Of a stretch of 64,000 bases of DNA, positions 48,107 to 54,755 are shown piece after piece. Source of the stretch: an uncultured Oscillospiraceae bacterium (GTDB taxonomy: Bacteria; Bacillota; Clostridia; Oscillospirales; Oscillospiraceae); contig CANQRM010000008.1 in NCBI GenBank assembly GCA_947626265.1, forward strand, positions 59,335 through 123,334. Direction: 5' to 3'. Each line of letters starts with the position of its first letter. Position 1 is the first letter of the stretch. The translations under genes and the position numbers were made by a program. The notes beneath the pieces were generated by a model, which was not told the DNA's origin, did no database searches, and was given only the letters and a program-made list of their open reading frames with translations.

Positions 48107-48493
48107 ATGATGAAGGTCATGGTCAGCCAGGAAAGCAAGAAATACCTTACCGCCGAAGAGTACGACAATGCTAAGCGCCTCGCCAAGCATATGAAGGAAG
48201 AGGACGACGAATGGGGCGCCACCGATTACGCAAAGCTGGCCGTCAGGGGGGCCGGTGGTGACGTCGTCGAGATCCTGAAAGCATCCGCCACCGTCATGGG
48301 AAATACCCGGGCCTATGACATCTACTTCGAGGGCAGCGGCCGGCTGGATATATGGATCGAGACAACAGCCCTTACGGCGGAAGGCTTTGTTATCGTCGGG
48401 GCGTATCTGTCCGATATATACGGCATCACCGGGACCGACGACAAGGATTTCCAGCGGCACGCTTTTATCCGCCGTTTTAAAGAGGTCAAGTAA
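48107..48493 (+). CDS. Hypothetical protein (128 aa), first gene of the accessory block
   Basis: The frame M-M-K-V-M-V-S-Q-E-S starts after AAAGGGAACGAAG. The product is mixed helix and strand, with an acidic helix near residue 35 and the segment Y-F-E-G-S-G-R-L-D-I-W-I in the middle. I recognise no family. It is the first gene behind the operator-controlled promoter and carries the GCCCAGGGTGAAGGGC leader box (48076-48091). Confidence 0.75.
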   Translation: MMKVMVSQESKKYLTAEEYDNAKRLAKHMKEEDDEWGATDYAKLAVRGAGGDVVEILKASATVMGNTRAYDIYFEGSGRLDIWIETTALTAEGFVIVGAYLSDIYGITGTDDKDFQRHAFIRRFKEVK

Positions 48494-48503
48494 CCCTCAT
48501 TTC

Positions 48504-48558
48504 CCCGCCTGACGATGGCCCGCCGGTCACGGGCCGAAACGCCGCAAGGCGTCGCGGG
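48504..48558 (+). ncRNA. Hammerhead-like ribozyme candidate A
   Basis: Stem I CCCGC/GCGGG encloses the core CTGACGA (48509-48515). It continues with stem II GGCCCG/CGGGCC around loop CCGGTCA, then GAAA (48536-48539), stem III CGCC-GCAA-GGCG and GTC ending at 48553. This is the type I hammerhead order with cleavage predicted after C48553. One extra T sits between the core and stem II in all three copies. It lies between the first gene and the ArdC-like gene. Confidence 0.7.
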
Positions 48559-48585
48559 AGACCGCACCACAAATATTGACCCGGC

Positions 48586-48601
48586 GCCCAGGGTAAAGGG
48601 C
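48586..48601 (+). repeat. Leader box GCCCAGGGTAAAGGGC
   Basis: A short hairpin-forming box sits 14 bases before the ArdC-like start and overlaps into its ribosome binding site (GGCAGGAG). Near-identical boxes precede the genes at 48107 (48076-48091) and 49639 (49609-49625). Confidence 0.7.
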
Positions 48602-48614
48602 AGGAGCCAACACC

Positions 48615-49511
48615 ATGAAGGACCTGTATACCGAAATAGCCAACCGCATTATATCCCAACTGGAGACCGGCATTATCCCTTGGCGCAAGCCCTGGAGCGG
48701 CCGCCCCGACGGGGCAATATCCCACGCCACCGGCCGGCCCTATTCCCTGCTTAACCAAATGATCCTTGACCGCCCGGGCGAATATCTGACGTTCAATCAG
48801 GTGAAGGACGCCGGCGGGAAGGTGAAGAAGGGCGCCAAGGCCCGGTTTGTGGTATTCTGGAAGGTCTACCGCAAGCCCGAGACCGACGACGCCGGGCAGC
48901 CGGTCATTGACGCCGGCGGGGATCCGGTCTACATCAATTTGCCGGTCCTGCGTTACTTCCAGGTGTTTCATATCGACGACACCGAAGGCATAGCGCCGAA
49001 GTGGGACAAGGCGCCCGAGACAGCCGGCCCCGCCACTGACGACGCCGCCGAGGCAGCGTTTACCGGCTACATCAAGCGCGAGGGCATCACTTTTGAGCAG
49101 GTCATATCCGACGAGGCCTATTACAGCCCCGGCCGGGATTTGATCCATCTCCCCTTGCGGGAGCAGTTCACCGATACGGCCGAGTATTACGGGACAGCGT
49201 TTCACGAGGCCACACACAGCACCGGCCACAAAACGTGCCTGAACCGGTTGAACACGGCCGGCGGACTGGCTGCATTCGGCTCCGAGAGCTACAGCAAAGA
49301 GGAACTGACAGCCGAGATCGGCAGCGCGTCCATCCTGCACACGCTGGGCCTGGAGACCCCCCAAAGCTTTTCCAATTCCGCCGCCTATGTTCAAAGCTGG
49401 CTGCAGGCGTTGAAGAATGATAAACGCATGATAATCAGCGCCGCCGCCCGGGCGGAAAAGGCCGTAAAGATGATACTTGATATTCGGGATGATAAACCCG
49501 CTGAGGCATGA
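48615..49511 (+). CDS. ArdC-like antirestriction protein
   Basis: The 298-residue protein has the N-terminal ssDNA-binding domain of ArdC (DUF1738; W-R-K-P-W, N-Q/L-M-I-L, K-G-A-K-A) and a C-terminal zincin-like metallopeptidase domain with H-E-A-T-H-S-T-G-H. ArdC protects incoming DNA from host restriction in plasmids and phages. It lies after ribozyme candidate A. Confidence 0.9.
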   Translation: MKDLYTEIANRIISQLETGIIPWRKPWSGRPDGAISHATGRPYSLLNQMILDRPGEYLTFNQVKDAGGKVKKGAKARFVVFWKVYRKPETDDAGQPVIDAGGDPVYINLPVLRYFQVFHIDDTEGIAPKWDKAPETAGPATDDAAEAAFTGYIKREGITFEQVISDEAYYSPGRDLIHLPLREQFTDTAEYYGTAFHEATHSTGHKTCLNRLNTAGGLAAFGSESYSKEELTAEIGSASILHTLGLETPQSFSNSAAYVQSWLQALKNDKRMIISAAARAEKAVKMILDIRDDKPAEA

Positions 49512-49608
49512 CGCCCCGGGACCATTCCAGCCGGACACCCAAGCCGGGCCGCACCGGTCAAAGCGGCCCAGCCCCAGCCCAGCAGGGCAAAACAAAAAAT
49601 AACCCGCC

Positions 49609-49625
49609 GCCCAGGGTAAAAGGGC
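49609..49625 (+). repeat. Leader box, third copy
   Basis: GCCCAGGG-TAAAA-GGGC lies directly upstream of the ribosome binding site of the next gene, matching the boxes at 48076 and 48586. Confidence 0.65.
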
Positions 49626-49638
49626 AGGAGAAAACAAC

Positions 49639-50361
49639 ATGTCTAACTTCACTTTCACCGCCGATTCTATCACCGTCGCAGGCAAGACCTATTCCGCCGC
49701 CTATAGCATCACCAAGACCGGCGCAGTTATGGCATTCGTCACGGTCCCCGGCGCTGCAGAGGTGCAGCGCGTCCGCTTCCCCGAAGGGCACCCGGACCAC
49801 GCCGCCGCGCTGGCGGCCGCCAAGGCCGAGAAGGCCGCCCACGCCGCCGAGGCCGCCCAGGTCCCCCAGGAGCAGCCTGCCGATACGCCCGCCGTAGTGG
49901 CCGCTGAGGCCGATGAGCGCGAGACGATCCCGGAAGGCTACACCGCCACCGTCAGCGCCGCCGGCAACATCGTTGCAGTACAGCGCAACGAATATACCGC
50001 CGAGGCCGAGCAGGAGCAGACCGCCGAGGCGCCCGCCGCTGAAACGGTCCAGGCCGCCCAGGCCGAGCCCGAGCAGCCCGCCGCCGGGCAACTCCCCCAG
50101 GACGCGCCCGCCCCGGCCGCATCCAAAGATTTTATTGGGCAGACGATCACCGGCAACGGCTGGCGCATCCTCTTTGACGGCGAAACGAGCCGGACCCGCG
50201 TTATCTTTGATACCACCCCCACCGCCGCGGCCGCCGCGGCCCTGGAGAAGGCCGGCTTTTACTTCTCCAAGGCCATGAACAGCTACAACAAGAAGTTGAC
50301 CTGCAAGGCGCACCGGGCCGCCGTGGCCCTGTCCGGCGAGCTGCGCGCCCTGTACGCCTGA
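49639..50361 (+). CDS. Hypothetical protein with Ala/Glu-rich linker (240 aa)
   Basis: An N-terminal beta-rich domain (about 1-60) is joined by a long Ala/Glu/Pro/Gln linker (about 60-160) to a C-terminal domain with G-W-R-I-L-F-D-G and G-F-Y-F-S-K-A-M-N-S-Y-N-K-K-L. The last pattern resembles the small associated domains of large phage and plasmid polyproteins that read F-x-W-S-x-x-x-x-x-W-x-x-x-L. Function unknown. Confidence 0.75.
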   Translation: MSNFTFTADSITVAGKTYSAAYSITKTGAVMAFVTVPGAAEVQRVRFPEGHPDHAAALAAAKAEKAAHAAEAAQVPQEQPADTPAVVAAEADERETIPEGYTATVSAAGNIVAVQRNEYTAEAEQEQTAEAPAAETVQAAQAEPEQPAAGQLPQDAPAPAASKDFIGQTITGNGWRILFDGETSRTRVIFDTTPTAAAAAALEKAGFYFSKAMNSYNKKLTCKAHRAAVALSGELRALYA

Positions 50362-50376
50362 GAGGAGGCCGGCACC

Positions 50377-50550
50377 ATGAGCGAACAAGAAGTATTTAAC
50401 AGTCTGTCCGAACTGGAAAAGTATTTTTTCTATCGGCAGCTTATCAAAGACCCCGCCGGGGACGAATGGAAGGCCCTGCAAGGGATCCACGGGAATATAA
50501 AAACCGCCCTTGTCCAGTGGCACGAGCTGACCGGCTGCAAGAACGAGTAA
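50377..50550 (+). CDS. Small hypothetical protein (57 aa)
   Basis: The frame starts after GAGGAGGCCGGCACC and encodes M-S-E-Q-E-V-F-N-S-L-S to C-K-N-E. It is a probably all-helical acidic protein 15 bases after the previous gene. No family recognised. Confidence 0.75.
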   Translation: MSEQEVFNSLSELEKYFFYRQLIKDPAGDEWKALQGIHGNIKTALVQWHELTGCKNE

Positions 50551-50563
50551 CGCCGCCGAATTA

Positions 50564-50628
50564 TTCCGCCTGACGATGGGCCGCCGGTCACGGCCCGAAA
50601 CGATCCCCGGCCGGGGATCGTCGCGGAA
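50564..50628 (+). ncRNA. Hammerhead-like ribozyme candidate B
   Basis: Stem I TTCCGC/GCGGAA (6 bp) brackets CTGACGA (50570-50576). Stem II is GGGCCG/CGGCCC with loop CCGGTCA, followed by GAAA (50597-50600). Stem III is CGATCCCC-GGCC-GGGGATCG, followed by TC at 50621-50622, giving cleavage after C50622. Stems I and III differ from copies A and C by compensatory changes, while the core and loop II are constant. Confidence 0.75.
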
Positions 50629-50632
50629 AACC

Positions 50633-50650
50633 AACGCCGCCAAATCATTT
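50633..50650 (+). repeat. AACGCCGC...ATCATTT box
   Basis: This box follows ribozyme B and recurs after ribozyme C (52033-52051), before structured repeat copy 1 (53942-53960) and after it (54082-54099). Confidence 0.65.
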
Positions 50651-50667
50651 TGAGAGGAGCCAACACT

Positions 50668-51567
50668 ATGTGCAACTCTGACCTTATCACCGTGGAGCAC
50701 GGCACAGGATATCTCAGCTTTACGCCGGAGTGGCTTGCTATTGCCCCGGCCGCCAACGTGAAGGCGATGTTTAAGCTGCTGCAGGAGAACGAGCACCGCC
50801 CCGGCAACGCCGAGACCGTGAAGAGGATCGCCGAGGCAATGCCGACGCTGGGAAGATATGCGAGGAACGCCGCCGAGCATAAGCGCGTGAAATCCATCCA
50901 GGCGGCATGGGCCAAGTACAACGGGAAGAACGCCCCGGAAAGCAAAGAGGACCGGAAAGCCGCCCTTGTTATCAATCGGCTCTTCAAGGAAAAGCACCTG
51001 CGGAACCGCCCTGACTACCAGGCCGCATGGATCGACGCCCCCACGGGGAAGATGTGCGCCACGGACGGCTACCGCCTTTACCGGTTCAACCGCGTAATAT
51101 CTGGCGTGGAAATAGGAAAACCGCTTGACCCCCTGAACGTGGCCGCCGTCATGGGAGACATGAACGGCCTGGAGCCGCTGACGCCGCCCACCGAAGCAGA
51201 TTTAAAGATTCGCGCCGCGCTGAACAGGCAATGCCGGGAAAACCGCCCGTATGACTTCGGCCCCGGAAAGCCCGCCGCGGAGGTGTCCTGCCTGCGTGAT
51301 CTTCTCCAGCTTTTCCCCGCCGGGAAATGGTATTACAACGCGAGCCCCAGCCCGGCCGGCCGCCGCATCTACGTCATTGACGCCGCCGGGGACGCCCTGT
51401 TACTGCCTGTCCGTAAGGAAGCGGACATTGCGCCAGGAGTATATGCCCCGGACCCCGCGCCGGCCGAGGCGGAGCCCGCCGCCGAGCTGACCCCCGAGCA
51501 GTTTGAGGAACTGGCGGCCCGGGACGCCATGACCCCGGAGGAATTTGCCGCCGCGCTGGCGGCCTGA
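50668..51567 (+). CDS. Hypothetical protein with sliding-clamp-like motif (299 aa)
   Basis: The segment C-A-T-D-G-Y-R-L-Y-R-F near residue 135 closely resembles the A-T-D-G-x-R-L signature of DNA polymerase III beta clamps, and the C-terminal half has a Y-V-I-D ... L-L-L-P-V-R stretch like the end of a clamp. The length is about 70 residues shorter than a real clamp, and the N-terminus is not recognisable. A divergent mobile-element clamp or clamp-mimic is possible. It ends in A-M-T-P-E-E-F-A-A-A-L, a tail shared with its two downstream neighbours. Confidence 0.7.
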   Translation: MCNSDLITVEHGTGYLSFTPEWLAIAPAANVKAMFKLLQENEHRPGNAETVKRIAEAMPTLGRYARNAAEHKRVKSIQAAWAKYNGKNAPESKEDRKAALVINRLFKEKHLRNRPDYQAAWIDAPTGKMCATDGYRLYRFNRVISGVEIGKPLDPLNVAAVMGDMNGLEPLTPPTEADLKIRAALNRQCRENRPYDFGPGKPAAEVSCLRDLLQLFPAGKWYYNASPSPAGRRIYVIDAAGDALLLPVRKEADIAPGVYAPDPAPAEAEPAAELTPEQFEELAARDAMTPEEFAAALAA

Positions 51568-51582
51568 ATGGGAGGTATCAAC

Positions 51583-51981
51583 ATGACAGAGCTTTTATTC
51601 TTGATATATTCAAATCCCCTTGTTGCGGTCCTGTTCCTGGCGGCCTGTTTCATCCTGGCGCTTGTTGCCGGCGGCGAAAACGAACAGCCAAAGAAGCGGA
51701 CGCCGCCCAGCCGGGAGCCCGCCGCATCATCCAAGCCCGCCGCGCCGGCCAAAGCTGCCACACCGGCTGAGCCCAAGCGCGGGCCCGGGCGGCCCCGGAA
51801 AAATCCCGCCCCGGACCCGGCCGCCCCAAAGCGGCCCCGGGGAAGGCCCCGGAAAAATCCCGCCCCGGCCGTCGCGGCCAAGCCGGCGCAGACCAAGCCG
51901 GCGCCGGCAAAGCCCGCCGCGCTGCCCGCCGTGAGCCCGGTGATGAACCCGGAGGAATTTATAAATAACCTGCCCGCCTGA
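51583..51981 (+). CDS. Membrane-anchored AT-hook protein (132 aa)
   Basis: One N-terminal membrane helix (about residues 3-28) is followed by a Pro/Ala/Lys-rich tail with two AT-hook motifs (G-P-G-R-P-R-K-N-P and R-G-R-P-R-K-N-P). It ends V-M-N-P-E-E-F-I-N-N-L. The design suggests a protein that holds AT-rich DNA at the membrane. The stop codon TGA is also part of the core of ribozyme candidate C. Confidence 0.8.
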   Translation: MTELLFLIYSNPLVAVLFLAACFILALVAGGENEQPKKRTPPSREPAASSKPAAPAKAATPAEPKRGPGRPRKNPAPDPAAPKRPRGRPRKNPAPAVAAKPAQTKPAPAKPAALPAVSPVMNPEEFINNLPA

Positions 51982-52028
51982 CGATGGGCCGCCGGTCACG
52001 GCCCGAAACGGCCCCGGGCCGTCGCGGG
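51973..52028 (+). ncRNA. Hammerhead-like ribozyme candidate C
   Basis: Stem I CCCGC/GCGGG brackets CTGACGA (51978-51984). Stem II is GGGCCG/CGGCCC with loop CCGGTCA, followed by GAAA (52005-52008). Stem III is CGGCC-CCG-GGCCG, then TC, with predicted cleavage after C52023. The element overlaps the end of the AT-hook gene and is about 45 bases before the DUF3560 start. Confidence 0.72.
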
Positions 52029-52070
52029 AGACCAACGCCGCAAAATCATTTCTGAAAAGGAGCCAACACC

Positions 52071-53375
52071 ATGAGCGAAAATTATTTCATCCTGAACAAA
52101 GAAACGGGCAAGCTGGAGCTGCACTTTGAAAAATCCACCTATGCCGCCCTGACCGATGCGCAGAAATCCGAGATCAAAAGCAATTTCTTGTGGGGGCGCC
52201 GGTCCGGCTGCTGGATCAGCCGCGCCAAGGAGCCCAATTTGTACTTTGCCCGGAAAGTGGCGGAGAGTATAGGCCTGGAGGACGCCGGTACGGAGGGCGA
52301 GAGGCTGTCTTTCGCTGAGCAGCAAGCCCGGAAGCAAGAGCGTGCTGAGCGCCGCGCGGACCGGTACGAGGGCCGGGCCGAGGCCGCCGAGAGGAAAGGC
52401 GAAAGGCTGCAGGCGCCTATAAACGCCATGCACGAAAAGGGCGACACGGCATTTTTCACCCAACCGAACATTGACAGCGCCGCCGGCCGGGCCTTTACCC
52501 GCCGCCGCGAGAAGATGTTTGCGGCCTATGAAAAAGGCTTTGACGAGCTGCGCCGGTCCGAATACTGGAAAGAGCGCGCCGCCACCGCCCGGACCACCGC
52601 CGCGGCCAAGGAGCTGCAGGACAAGGGATTTATCATGCGCCGTATCAAAGAGAGAGAAAGCGGCATCCGCAAGGTGGGCGGCCGGATCAAGGAGTATGAA
52701 AGCTATCTTGAGACCATCGCCGCCGGCGGGGAGCCCCGCGATAAATACGGCTGGGCCGTCACCCTGTCCCCGGAGGACCTGCAAAAGCAGATCGACGCCG
52801 ATACGGAGCGCCTGGAGGTCCTGTTAGACGAGCTGGGATATTATCAAGAGGCTCTTGATAACCTGGGAGGCGTCCAATTTTCCGCCGAGAACGTAAAGCC
52901 CGGCTACGGCGTGGTCGTCAGCAAGTATGGGCAGGGCGAGGTCATATCCTGCGGCCCTAAAAACGTCATGGTGAAGTTTCTGGCGGGCGCCGTGTTCGCC
53001 TGTTCCTATGCCGAGATCAAGAGCGTGAAGCCCTGCGAAAAGAAGCAGGAAAAGCACCCCTTTAAGGTGGGAGAGACCTTTAAATGCCGGCGCTGGAACC
53101 ACGCCAAGAATACCACCGAAACGGTCACATTTACGATCATCCGGGCCACAGATAAGAGCATCACCCTGCAGACCGGGGAAGAAAAGCCCTTTGTCAGGAT
53201 CCCTGCCAAGCGGCCTTGGTCCGGCGAATGGTGCGTTGGCGTCACCGACTGGAACGACGGGACCTGGTATAAGCTGCCGGAGAAGGCCGCCGAGGAGGCC
53301 GCCGCCGAGCTGGCCCCGGAGGAGTCCGACGCCATGACGCCGGAGGAATTTGCCGCCCTGGCGGCCCGGCAGTAA
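52071..53375 (+). CDS. DUF3560 domain protein (434 aa)
   Basis: The N-terminal third contains the Arg/Glu-rich coiled-coil of DUF3560 (A-E-R-R-A-D-R-Y-E-G-R-A-E-A-A-E). It is followed by a second coiled segment with K-E-R-E-S-G-I-R-K-V and a C-terminal beta domain (V-K-P-G-Y-G-V-V-V-S-K-Y-G-Q-G). DUF3560 proteins are common on plasmids and phages near replication or antirestriction genes; their function is unknown. It also ends in A-M-T-P-E-E-F-A-A-L. The ATG follows AAAAGGAGCCAACACC. Confidence 0.85.
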   Translation: MSENYFILNKETGKLELHFEKSTYAALTDAQKSEIKSNFLWGRRSGCWISRAKEPNLYFARKVAESIGLEDAGTEGERLSFAEQQARKQERAERRADRYEGRAEAAERKGERLQAPINAMHEKGDTAFFTQPNIDSAAGRAFTRRREKMFAAYEKGFDELRRSEYWKERAATARTTAAAKELQDKGFIMRRIKERESGIRKVGGRIKEYESYLETIAAGGEPRDKYGWAVTLSPEDLQKQIDADTERLEVLLDELGYYQEALDNLGGVQFSAENVKPGYGVVVSKYGQGEVISCGPKNVMVKFLAGAVFACSYAEIKSVKPCEKKQEKHPFKVGETFKCRRWNHAKNTTETVTFTIIRATDKSITLQTGEEKPFVRIPAKRPWSGEWCVGVTDWNDGTWYKLPEKAAEEAAAELAPEESDAMTPEEFAALAARQ

Positions 53376-53497
53376 CGGCGCCCGGGCCGGTCCGACCTGG
53401 GCCGGCCTGGGCCCGCGCCCCCCGCCCCGGGCACCACGCCCGGGGCATCGGCCTGGGCCGGCCGGGTGGAAAATCGCAAAAATCCGCTGCCGCCGGA

Positions 53498-53526
53498 TTG
53501 ACAGCGGCGCGGGGAAGTTTTAATAT
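53498..53526 (+). promoter_or_regulatory. Promoter before the small RHH-like gene
   Basis: TTGACA, a 17-base spacer and TAATAT form a strong promoter in the 188-base gap after the DUF3560 gene. The gap is otherwise GC-rich with a hairpin near 53430. Confidence 0.7.
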
Positions 53527-53563
53527 ATATTCATTATAGGTAATACCGAAAGGAGCCAGCACC

Positions 53564-53770
53564 ATGCGTATCTATAATACCGAAGAGGAAGCCCGGCGGG
53601 CGCGCAATGCCTCTAAGTCACGGTACGACGTGGAAAACACACGACACATAGGATTGAAGTTCAACGTAAAAACCGACGCTGATATACTGGCAAGGATCGA
53701 GACCGAGGAGAGCGTACAGCGGTATATCAAGCGCCTGATCCGTGAGGATATATCTCGAAACGGAGGATAA
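53564..53770 (+). CDS. Small ribbon-helix-helix-like protein (68 aa)
   Basis: The C-terminal half (H-I-G-L-K-F-N-V-K-T-D-A-D-I-L-A and V-Q-R-Y-I-K-R-L-I-R-E-D-I) fits the beta-strand plus two-helix plan of ribbon-helix-helix DNA-binding proteins and short phage regulators. It has its own promoter and may be a repressor of the nearby genes. The start follows AAAGGAGCCAGCACC. Confidence 0.7.
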   Translation: MRIYNTEEEARRARNASKSRYDVENTRHIGLKFNVKTDADILARIETEESVQRYIKRLIREDISRNGG

Positions 53771-53771
53771 T

Positions 53772-53921
53772 ATGCAACTGATATTTGTTTTACTGATCGT
53801 CATCGGCGTGGCGCTGATCATCCACGGCATTTCCCGCGCGGCGGCCGGCGACGGCAAAAAGCCCCCGCGGGACGAGGGGCATGGCGTGGACGTGGTGTGG
53901 CATGTCGGCCGCCGGCGGTGA
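53772..53921 (+). CDS. Small membrane protein (49 aa)
   Basis: One hydrophobic helix (M-Q-L-I-F-V-L-L-I-V-I-G-V-A-L-I-I) is followed by a basic tail rich in Gly and Arg. The start follows CGGAGGATAAT, one base after the previous stop. Unknown function; last plus-strand gene of the block. Confidence 0.7.
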   Translation: MQLIFVLLIVIGVALIIHGISRAAAGDGKKPPRDEGHGVDVVWHVGRRR

Positions 53922-53964
53922 CGCCGCCGGACCATTCCGGGCAACGCCGCCGGATCATTTCATA

Positions 53965-54080
53965 GGGCTCCCACGGGAGCCCAACGAAGTGGGTCCCGTG
54001 GGAAAAAGGAGGAATGGCCCCGGCCGATGAATGGGCCTTGCTTGCAAGGACTATGAATCCCCGGGGCCATTCCGACGCCG
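53965..54080 (+). repeat. Structured repeat copy 1
   Basis: The first of four 116-118-bp repeats, all in the same orientation. A 5' hairpin has arms CCCACGGGA/TCCCGTGGG and an inner CCC-A-AC-GAA-GT-GGG. It is followed by AAGGAGG and a long stem (GGAATGGCCCCGG with CCGGGGCCATTCC) that encloses CCGATGA, a CCTTG-CTTG-CAAGG hairpin and GAATC. A terminator follows 24 bases later. Confidence 0.85.
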
Positions 54081-54103
54081 CAACGCCGCCGGATCATTTG
54101 AGA

Positions 54104-54135
54104 CAGCTTGCAGGTCCTTCCTGCGGGCTGTTTTT
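54104..54135 (+). terminator. Terminator after structured repeat copy 1
   Basis: An 11-bp stem with two G-U pairs (54104-54114 with 54120-54130) followed by TTTTT on the plus strand. It supports transcription of copy 1 in this direction. Confidence 0.8.
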
Positions 54136-54144
54136 CTATATATA

Positions 54145-54260
54145 GGGCTCCCACGAAAGCCCAGCGAAGCGGGTTTTGTGGGAAGAAGGAGGAGGAACGA
54201 CGACCGATGAATAGGCCTTGCCTGCAAGGGCTATGAATCCTCGTCGTCCATCCGACGCCG
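54145..54260 (+). repeat. Structured repeat copy 2
   Basis: Exactly 180 bases after copy 1 and equally long. The 5' hairpin arms are CCCACGAAA/TTTTGTGGG and the long stem has ACGACGA/TCGTCGT. The inner hairpin keeps CCTTG-CCTG-CAAGG inside ATAG/CTAT. The changes from copy 1 keep the pairing. Confidence 0.85.
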
Positions 54261-54487
54261 TGACGCCGCGAAGATGTTTCCGTGACGCCGCGAAAACATC
54301 CGCCGCCCCCTCCTCCCAGCGGGCGCCCGGTCCCGCTCCTGAGTTATTCATAATAGGAGGTTGTGTTAAACACATATGGGCCCGGTTTTTCCCAGCGTAT
54401 CAGGGCTTTGACGGTTTTCGCCCCAACTGTGTTTTACCATGCCTTAATATGTAAAATAAACGCCCCTAGACTGGGACAAATGGGCAT
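54261..54487. other. Gap between structured repeats and minus-strand genes
   Basis: No gene is evident. The direct repeat GTGACGCCGCGAA occurs twice (54260 and 54283), and GATGTTT/AAAACATC can pair across it. An AT-rich stretch (54400-54460) follows. Confidence 0.5.
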
Positions 54488-54521
54488 AAAAATAGCGGCC
54501 CCCGGAGCGTTCCGAGGGCCG
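54488..54521 (-). terminator. Terminator of the minus-strand element genes
   Basis: A stem (54496-54506 with 54511-54521, one mismatch) is followed on the minus strand by TATTTTTA. TCTTTT follows in the other direction, so it may act both ways. Confidence 0.75.
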
Positions 54522-54525
54522 TCTT

Positions 54526-54735
54526 TTACAGGGAACAGGTGCTCATTTTGCCGGGGCCCAGCGGGCACCGCTTGTTGTAGGCCATGCACCGCTTACAGAA
54601 AGCCTTATGCACGTCCCCCACGTAGTTGGTCGAGGGGTTCTTGATCTTCTTGTGATACCCGGTCTGATGGCGGGTCTTGCCGGCCGCCCGGGCCAGCTTG
54701 GTATTCTCCTCCACGTTCAATTTTCTCTTCTTCAT
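54526..54735 (-). CDS. Small cysteine-rich basic protein (69 aa)
   Basis: The N-terminal half is Lys/Arg-rich, and the C-terminal half has four cysteines (F-C-K-R-C ... K-R-C-P ... S-T-C), a likely zinc site. The start follows GGGGAGGACATACC. It is 20 bases after the recombinase gene. No family recognised. Confidence 0.7.
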   Translation of the reverse strand: MKKRKLNVEENTKLARAAGKTRHQTGYHKKIKNPSTNYVGDVHKAFCKRCMAYNKRCPLGPGKMSTCSL

Positions 54736-54755
54736 GGTATGTCCTCCCCTATATA

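Noticed and set aside
53965..54260. Hammerhead ribozyme explanation for the structured repeats
   Set aside because: Their conserved CCGATGA lacks the essential U of CUGANGA, and GAAA and NUH elements are not in the right positions.
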